A DNA stretch of 64,000 nucleotides from Trachythela sp. YZ-2020 (Eukaryota > Cnidaria > Anthozoa > Malacalcyonacea > Clavulariidae), in assembly GCA_016169945.1 (NCBI GenBank), contig JADLSH010000199.1:3038001-3102000 (forward strand), written 5' to 3'. Below, one piece after another: positions 43,650 to 55,700 of the stretch; the first letter of the stretch is position 1; each line of letters begins with the position of its first letter. The notes beneath the pieces are model-generated. The model had not been told where the DNA came from. It worked only from the letters and a program-made list of their open reading frames with translations, and ran no database searches. The translations under genes and the position numbers were made by a program.

Positions 43650-46600
43650 TTATACTAAAGTAGGGCACATCTGGGCTCATTGCAAGCTAATGGGTTAACA
43701 AGAGACACTGGCAGATAGTTTTGTTAACCCAATTTTAACTGGCAGTACTCTACCACTGACGAGTAAATTTGTCTGGCGTTAGACAGAGTAAATCTAGGGT
43801 GCATTGCAAGCTAAACAGTCGTGCTGGTTTGAAGTGGTTCTCCAACCTACTGTACATGTAGGTAGTATATAGTTAACCTAATAACGAAATCTGATGCATT
43901 GTATTAAATTATTTACCATTGATTACAGGTAGTGATAGGATTAAATGAGTTAACCATACTGTGCCATTTTTTCAGGTGACGAAGAACATGAATCCTTTAA
44001 CAGATCAAAAAAACCTAAACCCAAGCTTCGGCATGAAACGAGATTTTCAAATACAGAAAATAAACCATCCAACGACTCGGCCGAGAAATTGTTTTCGGAC
44101 AGAAAAGACAAGGCAGGTAACCTATTTTCTGGTGCCAAAGACAAAGCAGATAAATTATTTTCTGGTGGAAAAGACAAAGCAGATAACTTATTTTCTGGTG
44201 GGAAGGACCCGGTGGACAACTTGTTTTCTGGGCGAAAAAACTCGGCTGATAAATTCTTTTCTGGTGGAAAAGGAAAAGAGAAGAATGGTGACACGATTAC
44301 GTCACCAAGGCCAGTTCCACGTCCTCGTTCGAAACCAAAAGAAAAAGATCACGAACATAAAAGCCAAGGATTGAACTCTCTGAATGAAACAACAGACGCC
44401 AACAAGATAACTGCTGATAAGCTTTTTGATTCAATGGGAAAAAGCAGTAAGAGTGTTTCGTTTGGTGATGTCCAAACAAGTAAAGATTCGGCCAAAAAGG
44501 GTTCGAAATCAGTTGAAACGAAATCTAGCAATGATAGACATTCTAGCAATGAAAGAACTCCGCCAAAAAAAGCTCCAAGGAGTCCAAGGAATAAGCTGAA
44601 CTCTAACAGTCCACGTAGGAGAAAATCCTCAGATGAAAGTGATTCAGAACGTCAAAGAACCTCAGAACATAAAAAACGTCCACAACCTCAACCAAGGCAT
44701 CGTGATAGAAAATATTTGGAAAATGACAGTTCAACAACTGGTCATAATTCTGGGAGTCACTCGGCACAGGATGGTATGGAATTATTTGATAGCAGGAATG
44801 GTGGTGATATACAACACCAAGGAAATTTCAGTGGTGATGTTGCTTCGAGAGGTGATACCGCTAGAGGGTTAAAACAGAAGAAGCATGGTGAAGCGGTTTT
44901 TGAAGGTAGAACGAAGGAAGGGAAAACTCCGAAGCGGGAAGGGAGTTCTCCTGGGCAGGAGAGAAGAACGCCCAGGCAAGAAGGGAGTTCTCCCAGGCGG
45001 GAATCGAAAGAACACGAGAATTATGGTTTTAGTAGGAATGGCGAGGGATATTCTAGAAGTAAACACGAGGAAATGCAGGAAGGTAGTTTTAGGAAAGATC
45101 GTGATAGAAAAGGAAATATGACTGACATGTTTGAAGACCATCTACCAGCAAGCGATGAAATCGTGATAGGCAGTGAAGAGAGCAGAACCAACCAACACGG
45201 CAGGCGACCGTCAGGTAGGCTTCTGACAAAACCTTTTATATCTAGACATATCACGTCTTTTCGAAAAAGCACGCTAAATCGTATCGAGTAGGCCCACGAA
45301 GAGAGTCCACAGTAGGCTTCTAAAAACCCGAATCTCGTGCTCAAATTTTTTACTATCTCATTTTTTCATATATACATTATATTGTCTTGAAGGTAACGAA
45401 AACAAGGGAAGATCACCCATGAAAGCCCACAAAGCTCTAAACGAAATGACAAGGTCTCCAGATATGTATAACTTCAAGTACGAAAGCAGAGATTCACCTC
45501 AGAATGACACATTTTCAAGAAGTAAGGGACGGTCATCCTCGTTGACGGATTTAAACAACTGGAAGAACACCGAGTTTGAAAACTATCACCATGAGGACAG
45601 TTTGGATAGCTCAAGGTCAGGGTTTACCTCCTCGCGGGGTATCAGAGATGCTGTGTATGCTGAGTGGCTTGAGAAGAAACAGGGAAAATTGAAGGAAGCT
45701 GTTAGGAAGAAAGTGGAAGAGAAGAGGAAAGAAGAAGAAGAAAAGATAAGGGGAAAACAAGAGAAAGAATTGCTGGTAAAGTTTAAGCCAAATGATATTT
45801 TACAAATATACCATATCAATACTCAGAGAGCGAGGCAATTTGTCTTAAATTGCCAACCCCTGGGATACTGGAGTTTGTCAAATATGGTGATATTTAAAAC
45901 AACTGATTATCTTAAGCTTGCTTTCCGCTTTAATCGGATGGAAACGCACGCACCATTTAGTGTTTTCTTTCGTGTCAATGCCATTAAATCCGCTCAATGG
46001 TTCCGCTATAGTACTCCCAAAACAAATAAATACACTACGTTTGGTTACGTCACGGCAGAAATGCAAGCTTTAGTCTTAGAGACTGTGATATATTTTACGT
46101 GCGCGAGATTCGAAAAAAATTCCATATTGTGTAAAATTCCACTCCTGAGATACTTGTGTTTGTCAAGTATTTTGGTGATATTGAAAAAAGAAACATTGAG
46201 CCATCTTTTTATTGGATCCCTTTTCTCACCGAATTCTACCATGAAAGTTTTAGTATTACAGTCGAATCCCTGCTATCGGAGATCTCTCCTAATCGGAACC
46301 CCTACACAAATCTCTGGTCCCAACGTTACGAAAATACTATTATTAGGGAGCTTTAGCAGTGACTACGAGTACGAATACGAGTACGTGATTCGTCATTTTC
46401 GCGTGTTGTTTGCATACGCCATCTCGCAAAAGTCGTAGTCGTCGGGCTTTTGAGTACGAGATTTATCAAAATTCTCGTAGTCAAAAGCCCAACGACTACG
46501 ACTTTTGCGAGATGGCGTATACAAACAACACGGCATTTGGCGGAAAAATGACGAATCTCGTACTCGTAGTCACTGCTAAAGCTCCCTATTAGGGAACGTT

Positions 46601-49600
46601 AGATTTGACGACGGCTACGAGAACGACTACGAGATTTTTCCGTTAAATATCTGCTAATACAAACTCAAAGTTGTACTCGCTTTTGCTCAACTGTTGTTAT
46701 AAAGATGTGCTGTGCCAAAGAAAGGATGATAACAAGTTTGTATTAGCAGATATTTAACGGGAAAATCTCGTAGTCGTTCTCGTAGCCGTCGTCAAATCGA
46801 AAGTTCCCTATTATCACCCCTATGAAGAACTCTTTTTAAGGGAACAAGTCGGCGGGGTCTCGAAGGTGTCCGCTTATATTAATAGACGTTGGATTGTATT
46901 TAAAACCCTGGTGAAACGAGGATGAGAGTTGGTGAGAATTGGCAAGCGAGAGTTTCCATGAGAGTTTGATCAACTCTCATGGCCCGGTCAAACGAGAACA
47001 AGAGTTGCATGAGAGTTGACTTGAACCAGCTTAAAGTTGATTAGAGTCGATGAGAGTTGGTTGCAACTCCTCTCAATAGAGACCTTACAAATTTAAGACG
47101 GCAACGTGACGACGACGGCTATAAATACAATGAAATTTATAGTATTTTAGAATAGAAATGAATAATTAAAATCCCACGGGAATTTTAGACGTCATCCTCG
47201 CTCTGTTTACAACGGTAAACTACAGATTTATGTCTTGTGTTCAACGTCTTCATTTCAAGTCGCGAGAAGTGGTACTCAGCAAATTGGCTCAGTACTGAAG
47301 TAGAAATCTTCTAAACCAAAAAGCCCTTATCTCAACTTCCTCAAACTGAAGTGAATTCATATGATTGATAATACACGACAACTTTTATTTAATTGATTTA
47401 TTTGTTAAGGAGTTTGTTTGGCCGTCGTCGTTCGCGTTGCCGTCCTACATCGTAAGGTCTCTATTGACTCTCGTCAACTCTCATCCGCGTTTGACCGGGG
47501 CTTAAAGAGACGAAAGATATTTTCTTACCTCTGCGAAACAATTCTTCACTATATTAAAAACGCGAGTGCTTTTCCAGTCCGTGGTTAAGAAATCCTTCTA
47601 TTTGAAATCGTAGCCATAGGTAATCAGAATCATAATTCACATAATCTACAAAACACAGAACGAATTAAAAGCACCTGATCTGCAATTTTAATGAATACGT
47701 CTTGCTTTGGCATATTTTAGGGCAAAAAAGCTTTCGAAGCTTGGAGTTCGCAGAAAGAGGGAGTGATTAAAACGGAAGTCAAAAAGAAGAAAGAAATTAA
47801 GAACAAAGAATTAGACAAGAAGCGTGAGGAAATTATGAAGAAACAGGACGCTAAGAAGTTCTTCGAGTCGTGGAAAAGTAAAAAAGACGAAGTGTTGAAT
47901 GAAAGTTATAATGAAAAGAAAATCAAGGAACGAGAAGTTAAACAAAAGAAGATAGACGATCATAAAGAGAAGATTGACATAGCAAAGAAAGCTTATGATA
48001 AATGGTAAAACCCTGGGCTAACTAGAAAACATTGTTGTGGAAATATTGTTTAGTAGCCATGTTTCCCGAAGGTAGCCATGGCTGTCCAAACCAGGAAACA
48101 TTGTTTTCTAGCCATGTTTTCCGAAGATGGGCAAATCAAGAAATATTGTTTCCAAGCCATGTTTCCCGAAGGTTGGCAAACCGGGAAACATTGTTTCCCA
48201 GTCAAGTTTCGTGAAGTTCGGCAAATCAGGAAACATTGTTTCCTGGCCATGTTTCCCGATGATGGGCAAATCAGGGAACATTGTTTCCTAGCCAGGGTCA
48301 GAATGAAACATATCTATAGGTCAATATTTTGTATTGTTCGTTTGAAGGAAATCACTAAAAGACGAACAACTTAAAGAAGAAGCTCGAAGTACCAGACAGG
48401 CAGAGAAGTTAAAAACAAAATATGAAAAAGAAGCTGAAATGGAAAAACATCAAGAACGTGATAAGACTTTTCAGGAATTTCTTCAAAAGAAGGGAACTAG
48501 CAAGAGAGCCCCTCCGAGTCCGAGTCTCACACAAAGGTATGATATTAAAGTTCTACTAACCCCAAAATTATTTTTGTATATGTGTAATATTTGTATCATT
48601 CTGAGAAGAAATGTAATATATCTTTATAGTAAAAATCCCCATCTTGATCAACTTTTTCACTGACAAAGCTACCGGATATGATGTCATTAGATGAATTGTA
48701 AATTAGTTTTCTTTGTCTTTTGATGCTAAAATTAATCTAATGACATCATATCCGGAAGCAATCATCCAATGGGCAATGACATCATCACCGCGTCGAATCA
48801 CTCAACGGTGCTGTTCAAATATTAATAAGCAAAATTTCAAAAGATTTGTGCACGGTGAAGGCGCCTCGACATTAAATTGTAGCTCATTATAGTTTGCCGA
48901 GTTTCCAGACCATATCTCGATCGACTATGTCTACAATTAATTTACCTTCTAACACCACAATCACTAGATTCTAAAGTAACATTTTCATTGAGACTTTGCA
49001 TTAGAAGTCAACGATAAACATAAAGATAGGTTATAAACTTGTTTAAGACATATCTAACTGCTCAAAAATGATGGCCTTTGCGAATTTGGCGTTTCGAGAC
49101 TCGACAGATTTAATGTCATTCACGTGACATGTACACTCCCCGGCCATGGATTCTGCATACCTTCTCCGAATCTGATATTTAAACGCAATTTGACTGCAAG
49201 ACTGTATCTTATACGCACACTCGGGGACTACGAGCAACGCTATAAGATACAGATTATATTTCCTACCAAATATATAAATCTATAGCTGTCCGCTTTACTT
49301 GGAATGCTCCCGAGTCCCGTGTATCATTTCCGGACCGCAGTACCATCCTCTAAGCGTGCGTTTGTTGTAAATCTATTGCTTATAATGATATCATCTCATT
49401 CTATTTTTAGAGCCTGGTGTCCAGGAGGTTTAACGAAGGGTACTAATCTCATACCAGACAAGGTTCAGTCTGTGATTGCACCACCGACATTAAACAGATC
49501 TAGATCATTCTCTGGACCGACTAGAACTATGGTAAGTTAAAGTTTTTATGTTATCTGCAAAATTATTTGTAACTCAGATATAGGTTTATGCGAACTGCAA

Positions 49601-50517
49601 CATTTCCACGCTGTAAAGGTATACGTTCACACACAGCGATTTGTCGGGCCGACTTTAGGTTTTGCTGAATGTTAATGACGAATATTTTCAGTTGATGATG
49701 TCACCAGATGACGTTTGCCACGTATTTTTCAAATATCATTAACGTGCATCTGAAATCGGCCCGACAAATCGCAACGTGTGAACGTAGCTTAAGTAAGGCA
49801 GTTTTACTTTGAATCATAGAAATGCGATACACGTCATCTTAGGATACAATGAGACTTATTGTATCTTTATCATCTGTAAATGATAATTAACGTTTGTAAT
49901 CAACATCGCAGTATATACACGTAAAATAAATTGTAACAAAGCTGCAGCAGACTTGTACCAGTGCTGTTTCAACAACTTGTTATCACGAAGTGTTCGCACT
50001 GCTTATTCCCAGCTTGCTGACAAGTTGCCAACGGCTTGTTGACGACTTACAAGGTTGTCGACTCAACAGACTTGTTACAAGTTGCGAGTGGCAACCTTGT
50101 AGCAACTTGATACAATGAAAACATTGTCACAACTTGTTGACAAATTTGCTACAAGTCTGTTGGTAACACATTTTGTTGACAAGATGTGGGATTGTAGGAA
50201 GCGAAGTTGCATGAAGTTGATTAGTGATTATATTTACCAGAAAGATCAGGAAGGAATAGACTGATTTTCCTGAAGAAAGGTTATAGCACATGCAAAGTAG
50301 GCTAGTCTACGAATAGGCTCAACTCGAGCAAAGCAAGAATGTTGAAACGACCAAATGGTTATTTGGAACTGCATGGTGGGTTCATATGTACAAGTATATA
50401 TGAGTCCACCTCTCGTCTATGTATACGGCGAAGGGGGTCATTTATGGTAACAATGTAATTATGTTCTTTCTACAGACGTCGTTCAACGCAACCAAGAGAT
50501 TAAGTAGAGGATGGTAA
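42362..50517 (+). CDS. MAP9: MAP9-like microtubule-associated protein
   Basis: Exons 42362-42596, 43976-45214, 45393-45775, 47721-48004, 48348-48536, 49411-49531 and 50476-50517 (stop TAA) join in phase into 830 residues (human MAP9 647). The N-terminal third is acidic, then low complexity and Ser/Lys-rich, with a tandem LFSGGKDKAD repeat near residues 115-180. The C-terminal half matches MAP9: IRDAVYAEWLEKKQGKLKEA, a long charged Lys/Glu coiled coil, KAFEAWSSQKEG, FFESWKSKKDE, and a final AWCPGGLTKGT. MAP9 binds microtubules and acts in spindle and ciliary function. I chose ATG 42362 over the upstream in-frame GTG. The large exon 2 is longer than in vertebrates. Confidence 0.88.
42954..43247. 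mobile_element. foldback related to 7487-7806
   Basis: CAGGGATTTATACAAGCACT at the left and AAGTGCTTGTGTAAATCCCT at the right are inverted. TTTACCGGTAGTAGAAAAGTG resembles the TACTACTGGTATA end of the 7487 element. It lies in the first MAP9 intron. Confidence 0.65.
43540..43830. repeat. repeat with AGTAAAATCGTCTGGCGTTA units
   Basis: A segment containing TACCACTGATGAGTAAAATC, TCTGGCGTTAGACAGAGTAA and GCATTGCAAGCTAA appears at about 43565-43695 and again at about 43745-43815. A reverse-oriented relative lies at 56880-57000, and traces near 39380-39490 suggest an interspersed family bounded by ATTAATGGGTTAA-like words. Confidence 0.7.
44092..44275 (+). repeat. in-frame 33-bp repeat in MAP9 exon 2
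   Basis: The coding unit (A/G)KDKADNLFSGG is repeated about five to six times with small changes (LFSGAKDKADK, LFSGGKDPVDN, LFSGRKNSADK). The nucleotide units are also similar (AAAGACAAAGCAGATAAATT and TTTTCTGGTGG), so the repeat arose by tandem duplication within the exon. Confidence 0.9.
46340..46812. mobile_element. two abutting foldback elements in MAP9 intron 3
   Basis: The first (46340-46592) has arms AGGGAGCTTTAGCAGTGACT, TACGAGTACG and ATTCGTCATTTT, with their complements, around a GTAGTCAAAAGCCC core. The second (46592-46812) starts AGGGAACGTTAGATTTGACG and ends CGTCAAATCGAAAGTTCCCT; its arms include ACGAGAACGACTACGAGATT and TTAAATATCTGCTAATACAA. They touch at CCTATTAGGGA. Another start of the first family is at 59488. 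Confidence 0.85.
46905..47512. mobile_element. foldback with GAGAGTTG-rich ends
   Basis: CTCAATAGAGACCTTACAAA and AGACGGCAACGTGACGACGA (about 47077-47120) are mirrored at 47418-47480 (GCCGTCGTCGTTCGCGTTGC, CGTAAGGTCTCTATTG). The outer parts, rich in GATGAGAGTTG and GGTCAAACG, also mirror each other. A short relative lies at 6937-7020. Confidence 0.75.
48020..48295. repeat. ~47-50-bp tandem repeat in MAP9 intron 4
   Basis: The unit GGAAACATTGTTTCCTAGCC followed by ATGTTTCCCGAAGATGGGCAAATCA occurs about five times with moderate divergence. It lies between the exons ending at 48004 and starting at 48348; short reading frames across it are artefacts. Confidence 0.92.
49617..49795. mobile_element. 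MITE family M1, copy 3
   Basis: Closest relative of 36115-36300, with inverted ends GTTCACACACAGCGATTTGT and CGACAAATCGCAACGTGTGA. It lies in the last MAP9 intron. Confidence 0.9.
49935..50205. repeat. CAACTTGTTGACAAG-rich repeat
   Basis: Variants of the word ACAACTTGTTGACAAGTTG occur many times on both strands, for example near 49973, 50020, 50070 and 50125. The self-complementary word makes the whole segment foldback-like. It lies in the last MAP9 intron. Confidence 0.7.
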
Positions 50518-51041
50518 CAGTTAAAAACGAAGTTTGATCAATGGAGAGCTCAAGCAAGATCCCATCAGTGGAAAGCATCAATGGTCTAGATAGGGCCGGG
50601 GAGGAAGACAGTGGTGTTTATAATAAGTTTTATGTCCAATAGAATTTATCATAAAAGGAAACACCAAGAGTCTGTGGAGTTCTGCATGTGTACTTTGAAA
50701 ACAAAAAGTACCGTGAATTTTAATGGATCGGATAGGACATTCGAACGAACACTACAGAACTTATTGAGGCCAGATGTTATAAACACTGCATGCAGCTTTA
50801 TTGGGATGGATATAAAAGACTTTGCTAAGAGTTTTAATTCTCAACATTACCATCCAACAAACCTAAATTATTGTGATTAATATTTACAAGATATATATAT
50901 GTACACAACTACTTTTACATTTGAAGAAACCTAATTGTTATATTTACTGTCGTCGCGACATACTAAGTTCTGTCGCAGTTCACACTAAAACTTAATACAG
51001 ACCCTTTTTACTAAATTTCACACGGAACATGCATAGTCATA

Positions 51042-51315
51042 GACAAATTTGGCTAACGTTTGTTTATACCCAATTCACAACTTTGGATAACTCACATGCC
51101 TAGTTACTATTGTTCTAGTTTGTGAAAACATAGAATAGAACAAAGGTAACTAAGCATTAGAATGATCTACATGAGTGAATAGCTCTTATACATAATTGCA
51201 ATGCTTACTTACCTTTGTTCTATTCTAGAACAATAGTAACTAGGCATGTGAGTTATCCAAAGTTGTGAATTGGGTAGCAACGATGTAAACAGAGTTAGCC
51301 AAATTTGTCTGTTGG
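51042..51315. mobile_element. foldback element
   Basis: GACAAATTTGGCTAACGTTT, CCAATTCACAACTTTGGATA and GCCTAGTTACTATTGTTCTA recur inverted at 51215-51315. The element directly abuts M4 copy 2. Confidence 0.8.
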
Positions 51316-51755
51316 AGTCATTGAACTATATATACAAACTGGAATGCTAACTCAATACGCCAAACCCGATAATAGGATGAAGCCAAGCTAGTTTTTCTGA
51401 GTTTTGAGTTGAACTACTTAACGCCTTAAGGGCTGTATATGAAATTGAAGCTATTAAAAAGTTATATTTGATATAAAAACTTCAAGACTTTAGGTAAAAT
51501 GGAAATACTTAAAAAATACAAAAACAACCGCAATTTTGTAAAATACGGCAAATTTTCGCTCAAAGTTTTAAGTATTTCCCTTTTACCTAAAGTCTTGAAG
51601 TTTTTATATCAAATATAACTTTTTAATAGCTTCAATTTCATATACAGCCCAATGTTCGGCGTTAAGTATTTCAACTCAAAACAAAGAAAAACTGAATTAA
51701 GCTGGCTTCAATCCCCCCCCTGCGTTAGCGTTCCAGTCTATTATATAGTTCAATG
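51315..51755. mobile_element. MITE family M4, copy 2
   Basis: Over 90% similar by eye to 31902-32342 across its length, with the same ends (CATTGAACTATATATACAAA) and centre (ACCGCAATTTTGTAAAATAC). It lacks about 8 bp near 51425 (CGAACATTG). Confidence 0.9.
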
Positions 51756-51884
51756 GTTGGAGTGTATTGATGGCTCATTCCTCAATTACCAAAAACGCCA
51801 TTCATTCATTCATTCATTAATCAATGAATGGTGAAATAGTATAGCCTGGTTTCCATTAAGTCGTTACGGTTGCGACCATGCATA

Positions 51885-52050
51885 GACCACTTTCATAATC
51901 TTTTATGTGCATCTTAATAAGCCTCGTTGACCTCGTTCAGGTTAATAAATTCTATTCAATTCCAGTCACAGAAACGAGGCTGATAAGACTTATTAAGATG
52001 CACATAAAAGAATATTTAAACTCATCTGAATTGTGAAAGTGGTCTATAGC
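51885..52050. mobile_element. foldback element
   Basis: ATAGACCACTTTCATAATCT and TTTATGTGCATCTTAATAAG are mirrored on the right by CTTATTAAGATGCACATAAA and GTGAAAGTGGTCTAT. It is about 165 bp. Confidence 0.75.
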
Positions 52051-52202
52051 AAAGTAGCCGATGTAACTGAATATTGATATATATCTCTGCAATCAGTAAA
52101 GACTGATTTTGAATACTGCACATAAAAGGCAAGCTAGACTCCAGACTATTTTTCATCGGTGATAATGACTTGGTCAGGACAACTGCTGTTAAATGGAAAC
52201 CA

Positions 52203-52405
52203 GGCGCTTTCCATTGACATGGTCGGGCCAGTTAGAGTAGAATTTCTGTCTCTTACTTAATGGAAAGATCTGAGCTAAGTTGTTTGGAAATCTGGCCAAA
52301 ATGGACCTCGTCCTAATTTGATCCAAAATTTCCGGTCAGACCACTCTCAAAGTTTTGTATTCCATTTAACAATTTGATTGGTCTGACCGTGTTAATGAAA
52401 GCGCC
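52203..52405. mobile_element. MITE family M3, copy 2
   Basis: The ends GGCGCTTTCCATTGACATG and CGTGTTAATGAAAGCGCC are inverted. The interior matches 30707-30930 (TTAATGGAAAGATCTGAGC, TCTGGCCAAAATGGACCT, TTTCCGGTCAGACCA). Confidence 0.88.
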
Positions 52406-52720
52406 CCAGAGGTTTAACCCTAGTTCAAGCGTCGAACTTCATGTGCCGATTGTAATGTAAATGACCCACATTCATTGTTCGAGCATTTGCATTAAGTTCG
52501 GCACATGAAAATGTCGACGTCTGAAACAGGCCTTAAACTTGGAGGTAGCATTTCTTTGTTGATACCTTGGATCATACATTGAATACTGTACGAATTGGCA
52601 TTCCCTACCTACCTTATAATACCTTCGTTCAACTCACCACAAGTAGATTACAATAGAAGTAAAAAGTCCATTTAAAGAAAAAAATCCTAGGCATTCACTT
52701 GCATATATAATGCTCACTCT

Positions 52721-55700
52721 TTATTTACGTCTTTCTGTCACCATCTCTTTGTTCATTTTTCTGTACCTATCCAGCCATTCGTCCATCAACTGACTCACTA
52801 GTGCAGAACTTGGCGTTGCTTGTTGTTCAGCCACCAGTATGCCAGTGTTAGTGATGTGACAATCTAACCATTCGCGAAGCAACTGGTCCTCGTTTCCAAG
52901 CTAAACAATACACAATGTCAATGGTTTGATTTATACCTGTGTTTTATACTGGCGACGGAGATCGTCTGTGTATATTATACAGGGGTGGAAAAAATATTAG
53001 CGAGCTTAAGCAAGCACGTTTTTGTCAACACGGACGTCAGATTGCCGAGGGGGGACTGGATTAAAAATTGTGTTTGTATCAGTTTTGTGGTAATCTTCAA
53101 CACATATGACAAAACTTAAGATTTTTCAAGTATTTTGCTTCCTTACACGAGCGCTATGATGCAAAATGCCGCCAAAATTAGATATACCAATTTTCGGGTG
53201 ACGTCCGTGTTGACAAAAACGTCGCTTGCTTAAGCTCACTACTATATTTTCTGGGACCGCAACGGAAAATGAAAATATTTTCTGTGAAAAATTGACAGTT
53301 CAATACTGCTGAAGCTGCGTGTGGGTTGGTTGGTGGGCATGGTTGGGGTTAATAGTTGATCAAATTGGGTTCAATAGGTACACTGTCGAGCCACTTGAAC
53401 AAGGAGCCAAGCCCAAGGGTATGCTGCTGACTTAAAATCTTTTGGGACCAATGGTCTCATGGGGTCCTAAAACCGTTAGGAACACCTCGACGTTTCGAGT
53501 GCTCATAATCTCGCAAGCCAGGCTCTTTGTCATGTGTTTTCGGGGTGGCGGGGCAGGGGGGGGGATCGGAGGTAAAGAGTTTGGCTTGCGAGTTTGCAGG
53601 TAATTTAGACACCACCACCACTCTTACTATATAAGTTGGGTGAAATAAGAACGGAGTAGAAAAATTAACCCTGCCCAAAAATCATAAAGTCAGAAGAGTT
53701 ATCTTTAAGGGACTTGTCAGAAATTACCAGGGGGGAGGGGGGTGTAGACTTGAAAAAATAAGTTGAAAAACTGTAACCCCCTGCAAGGACGAGCATGAAA
53801 TATCGTGACCCTCCCCTTGGCCGTGACCAAAAAATTCATGACCCCTCCCCTTTCCTGCTGCGCAAAATCCTCCCTTATGAAAATTATGGCTTAAAAATAT
53901 GGTTCAGTTTTTAATGACCCACCCTTTAAGGCCCTCCCCCTTTCTCCACCTCCCCTCCCCCCTCGTAATTTCTGACAAGTCCCTAACTGGTGCCAAATTT
54001 ATCAGAGCTTTCTCTCTTTGATTTAAGGTTGTATTTGTAGTTGGATACGCTCTAAACATTAGTCCAGATAATACATATTTTTTAGGCAAGAATAAACGCT
54101 AAGCTATGAATAAGCATCATTAAGGAGCAGGAGATTGACCCACCTCAGCTCCATTGAGGAAATGGACTGGTAACAACTTGCACTCGTGATCAACCAAAGG
54201 TAGATATGTCACGTGACTCTCATCGCTATTATCTATATGTGCACCAGCTCCAACAGCACCATGTTGTTCTGTCTCCATAGCAACGAGTGCTGAGAAATGT
54301 CCTCGTGTATAGCCCAGAACGATTGGACTTTTCCAGCAGAAACTTTTCTCCCACAACAGAGGCAAATACACACCTAGATAGATAAATAGTTTAACAAAAT
54401 TTTTACAGAGTGACGTATCAACTCTCTATCGCAGGCTAGGTAACCGATACATACCTTGAAATCGTGCCAGTCCCAAAGTCTCGCCTCGAAAACTCCTCAC
54501 AAACTTCACACCATAGATTATGATAGGTCTGCGGATAATATGAGCCAAGGCAAACACATGCATTTGCTCTAACGAGGCCCCAGGTTGGCTGGCAAGAGAG
54601 AGGACCGATGCCCAGTCTTGCTCCCATTGATCTTCATCCAATGTAAACTGCATGTTCGTTGCCTGCATTTCCTCCCACTCCTTCCAACGAGGGAAAAACC
54701 TGGTGAACAAAAATACTGACTGAGATCATTTACTTCTTTTGTATTGTTTCATGCATGTAGATATTATTAGTTACTTGTTCTACTGTGTACCATAATTATG
54801 GCTTAGGGTGTTCACGAGTTTATCAGTTTGCAACTGTAATTAGTTACTGACAGAGATAAATTTCGCAGGCACTAAATAATATTAATGCACCCTGAGTGCA
54901 TTACTCAGTCACCTTTTGACTTTGGATAGAAAGTCAATGGCAGAACTAAAAGTTCAAGGTTTAATATGATCGTACCTGCCTAAAGAATATAAAAGACTAG
55001 CTAGGTAAAGGTCTTGCAGCATTAAATACACCGAAGGAAGACAATGTCAGTTTAATGTCTCTACTTTGAAATGACTATAATTATACTACTAACTTCTTCA
55101 ACAGTCTAAACTATTATTATATTAATATTTTGCATATTAAAACTATCATATATATGCTTTGTAAAAGGAGTAGTTACTAGTTAGCTAATTCAACATACCA
55201 AGCTTTGCCAAATAATTACGGTTCAAAGAGCACCACATCTCAGTGCTTTCAATCATAATTATTGTAATAGCAGGCTGCACTCCAAAAATATGGGTCTGTG
55301 CTCGAAATTTCCAGATGAGGCAAATACATACATGTTTTGCAAATAAACATAGAAATATGCGGCTGTGAAAGGCCTAATAGGTGGTGTTAAACGCCGGTAA
55401 TTAAACACTGCATTAATTGAAAACACTGCATCTTGCAACATTGACTTTCAATCTTGACCTTGGAGCCAGGATGTGTATTCATGCAATATTCCAGGCTTGG
55501 CAATGTTATTTTATAAACTAAGCAAGTTAATACAGTAACTTCATACCTTGAGGCACCTTCACTCAAGCTAACATACAATGCATTCCTCAGGGCATTTTCA
55601 CGATCAAATATCCCCCAAGTTGCCTGGCATATCGAGTCTAACAGACAGTCACCAGCAGATCTGTTCCACAATGCAAACACTCGACTATCTAACTGATTTG

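Larger units (their letters stand above)
50518..52720. other. intergenic between MAP9 and ZRANB1 with four foldback elements
   Basis: The MAP9 3' flank comes first; I see no clear AATAAA near the stop. Then follow a foldback at 51042-51315 (GGATAACTCACATGCCTAGT and complement), family M4 copy 2 (51315-51755), an ATTC microsatellite (51802-51822), a foldback at 51885-52050 (TTTATGTGCATCTTAATAAG and complement) and M3 copy 2 (52203-52405). I see no gene; the frame at 50611-50880 has no recognisable domain. Confidence 0.6.

Noticed and set aside
45776..46438. Continuation of the MAP9 frame past 45775 into a long tail
   Set aside because: The GTAAAG donor at 45776 joins in phase to the 47721 exon, which carries clear MAP9 sequence. 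The read-through lacks MAP9 character and enters a foldback.
48032..48374. Three overlapping frames with repeated HCFLAMF/ETLFSSHV words
   Set aside because: Tandem repeat within a MAP9 intron; the true exons end at 48004 and resume at 48348.
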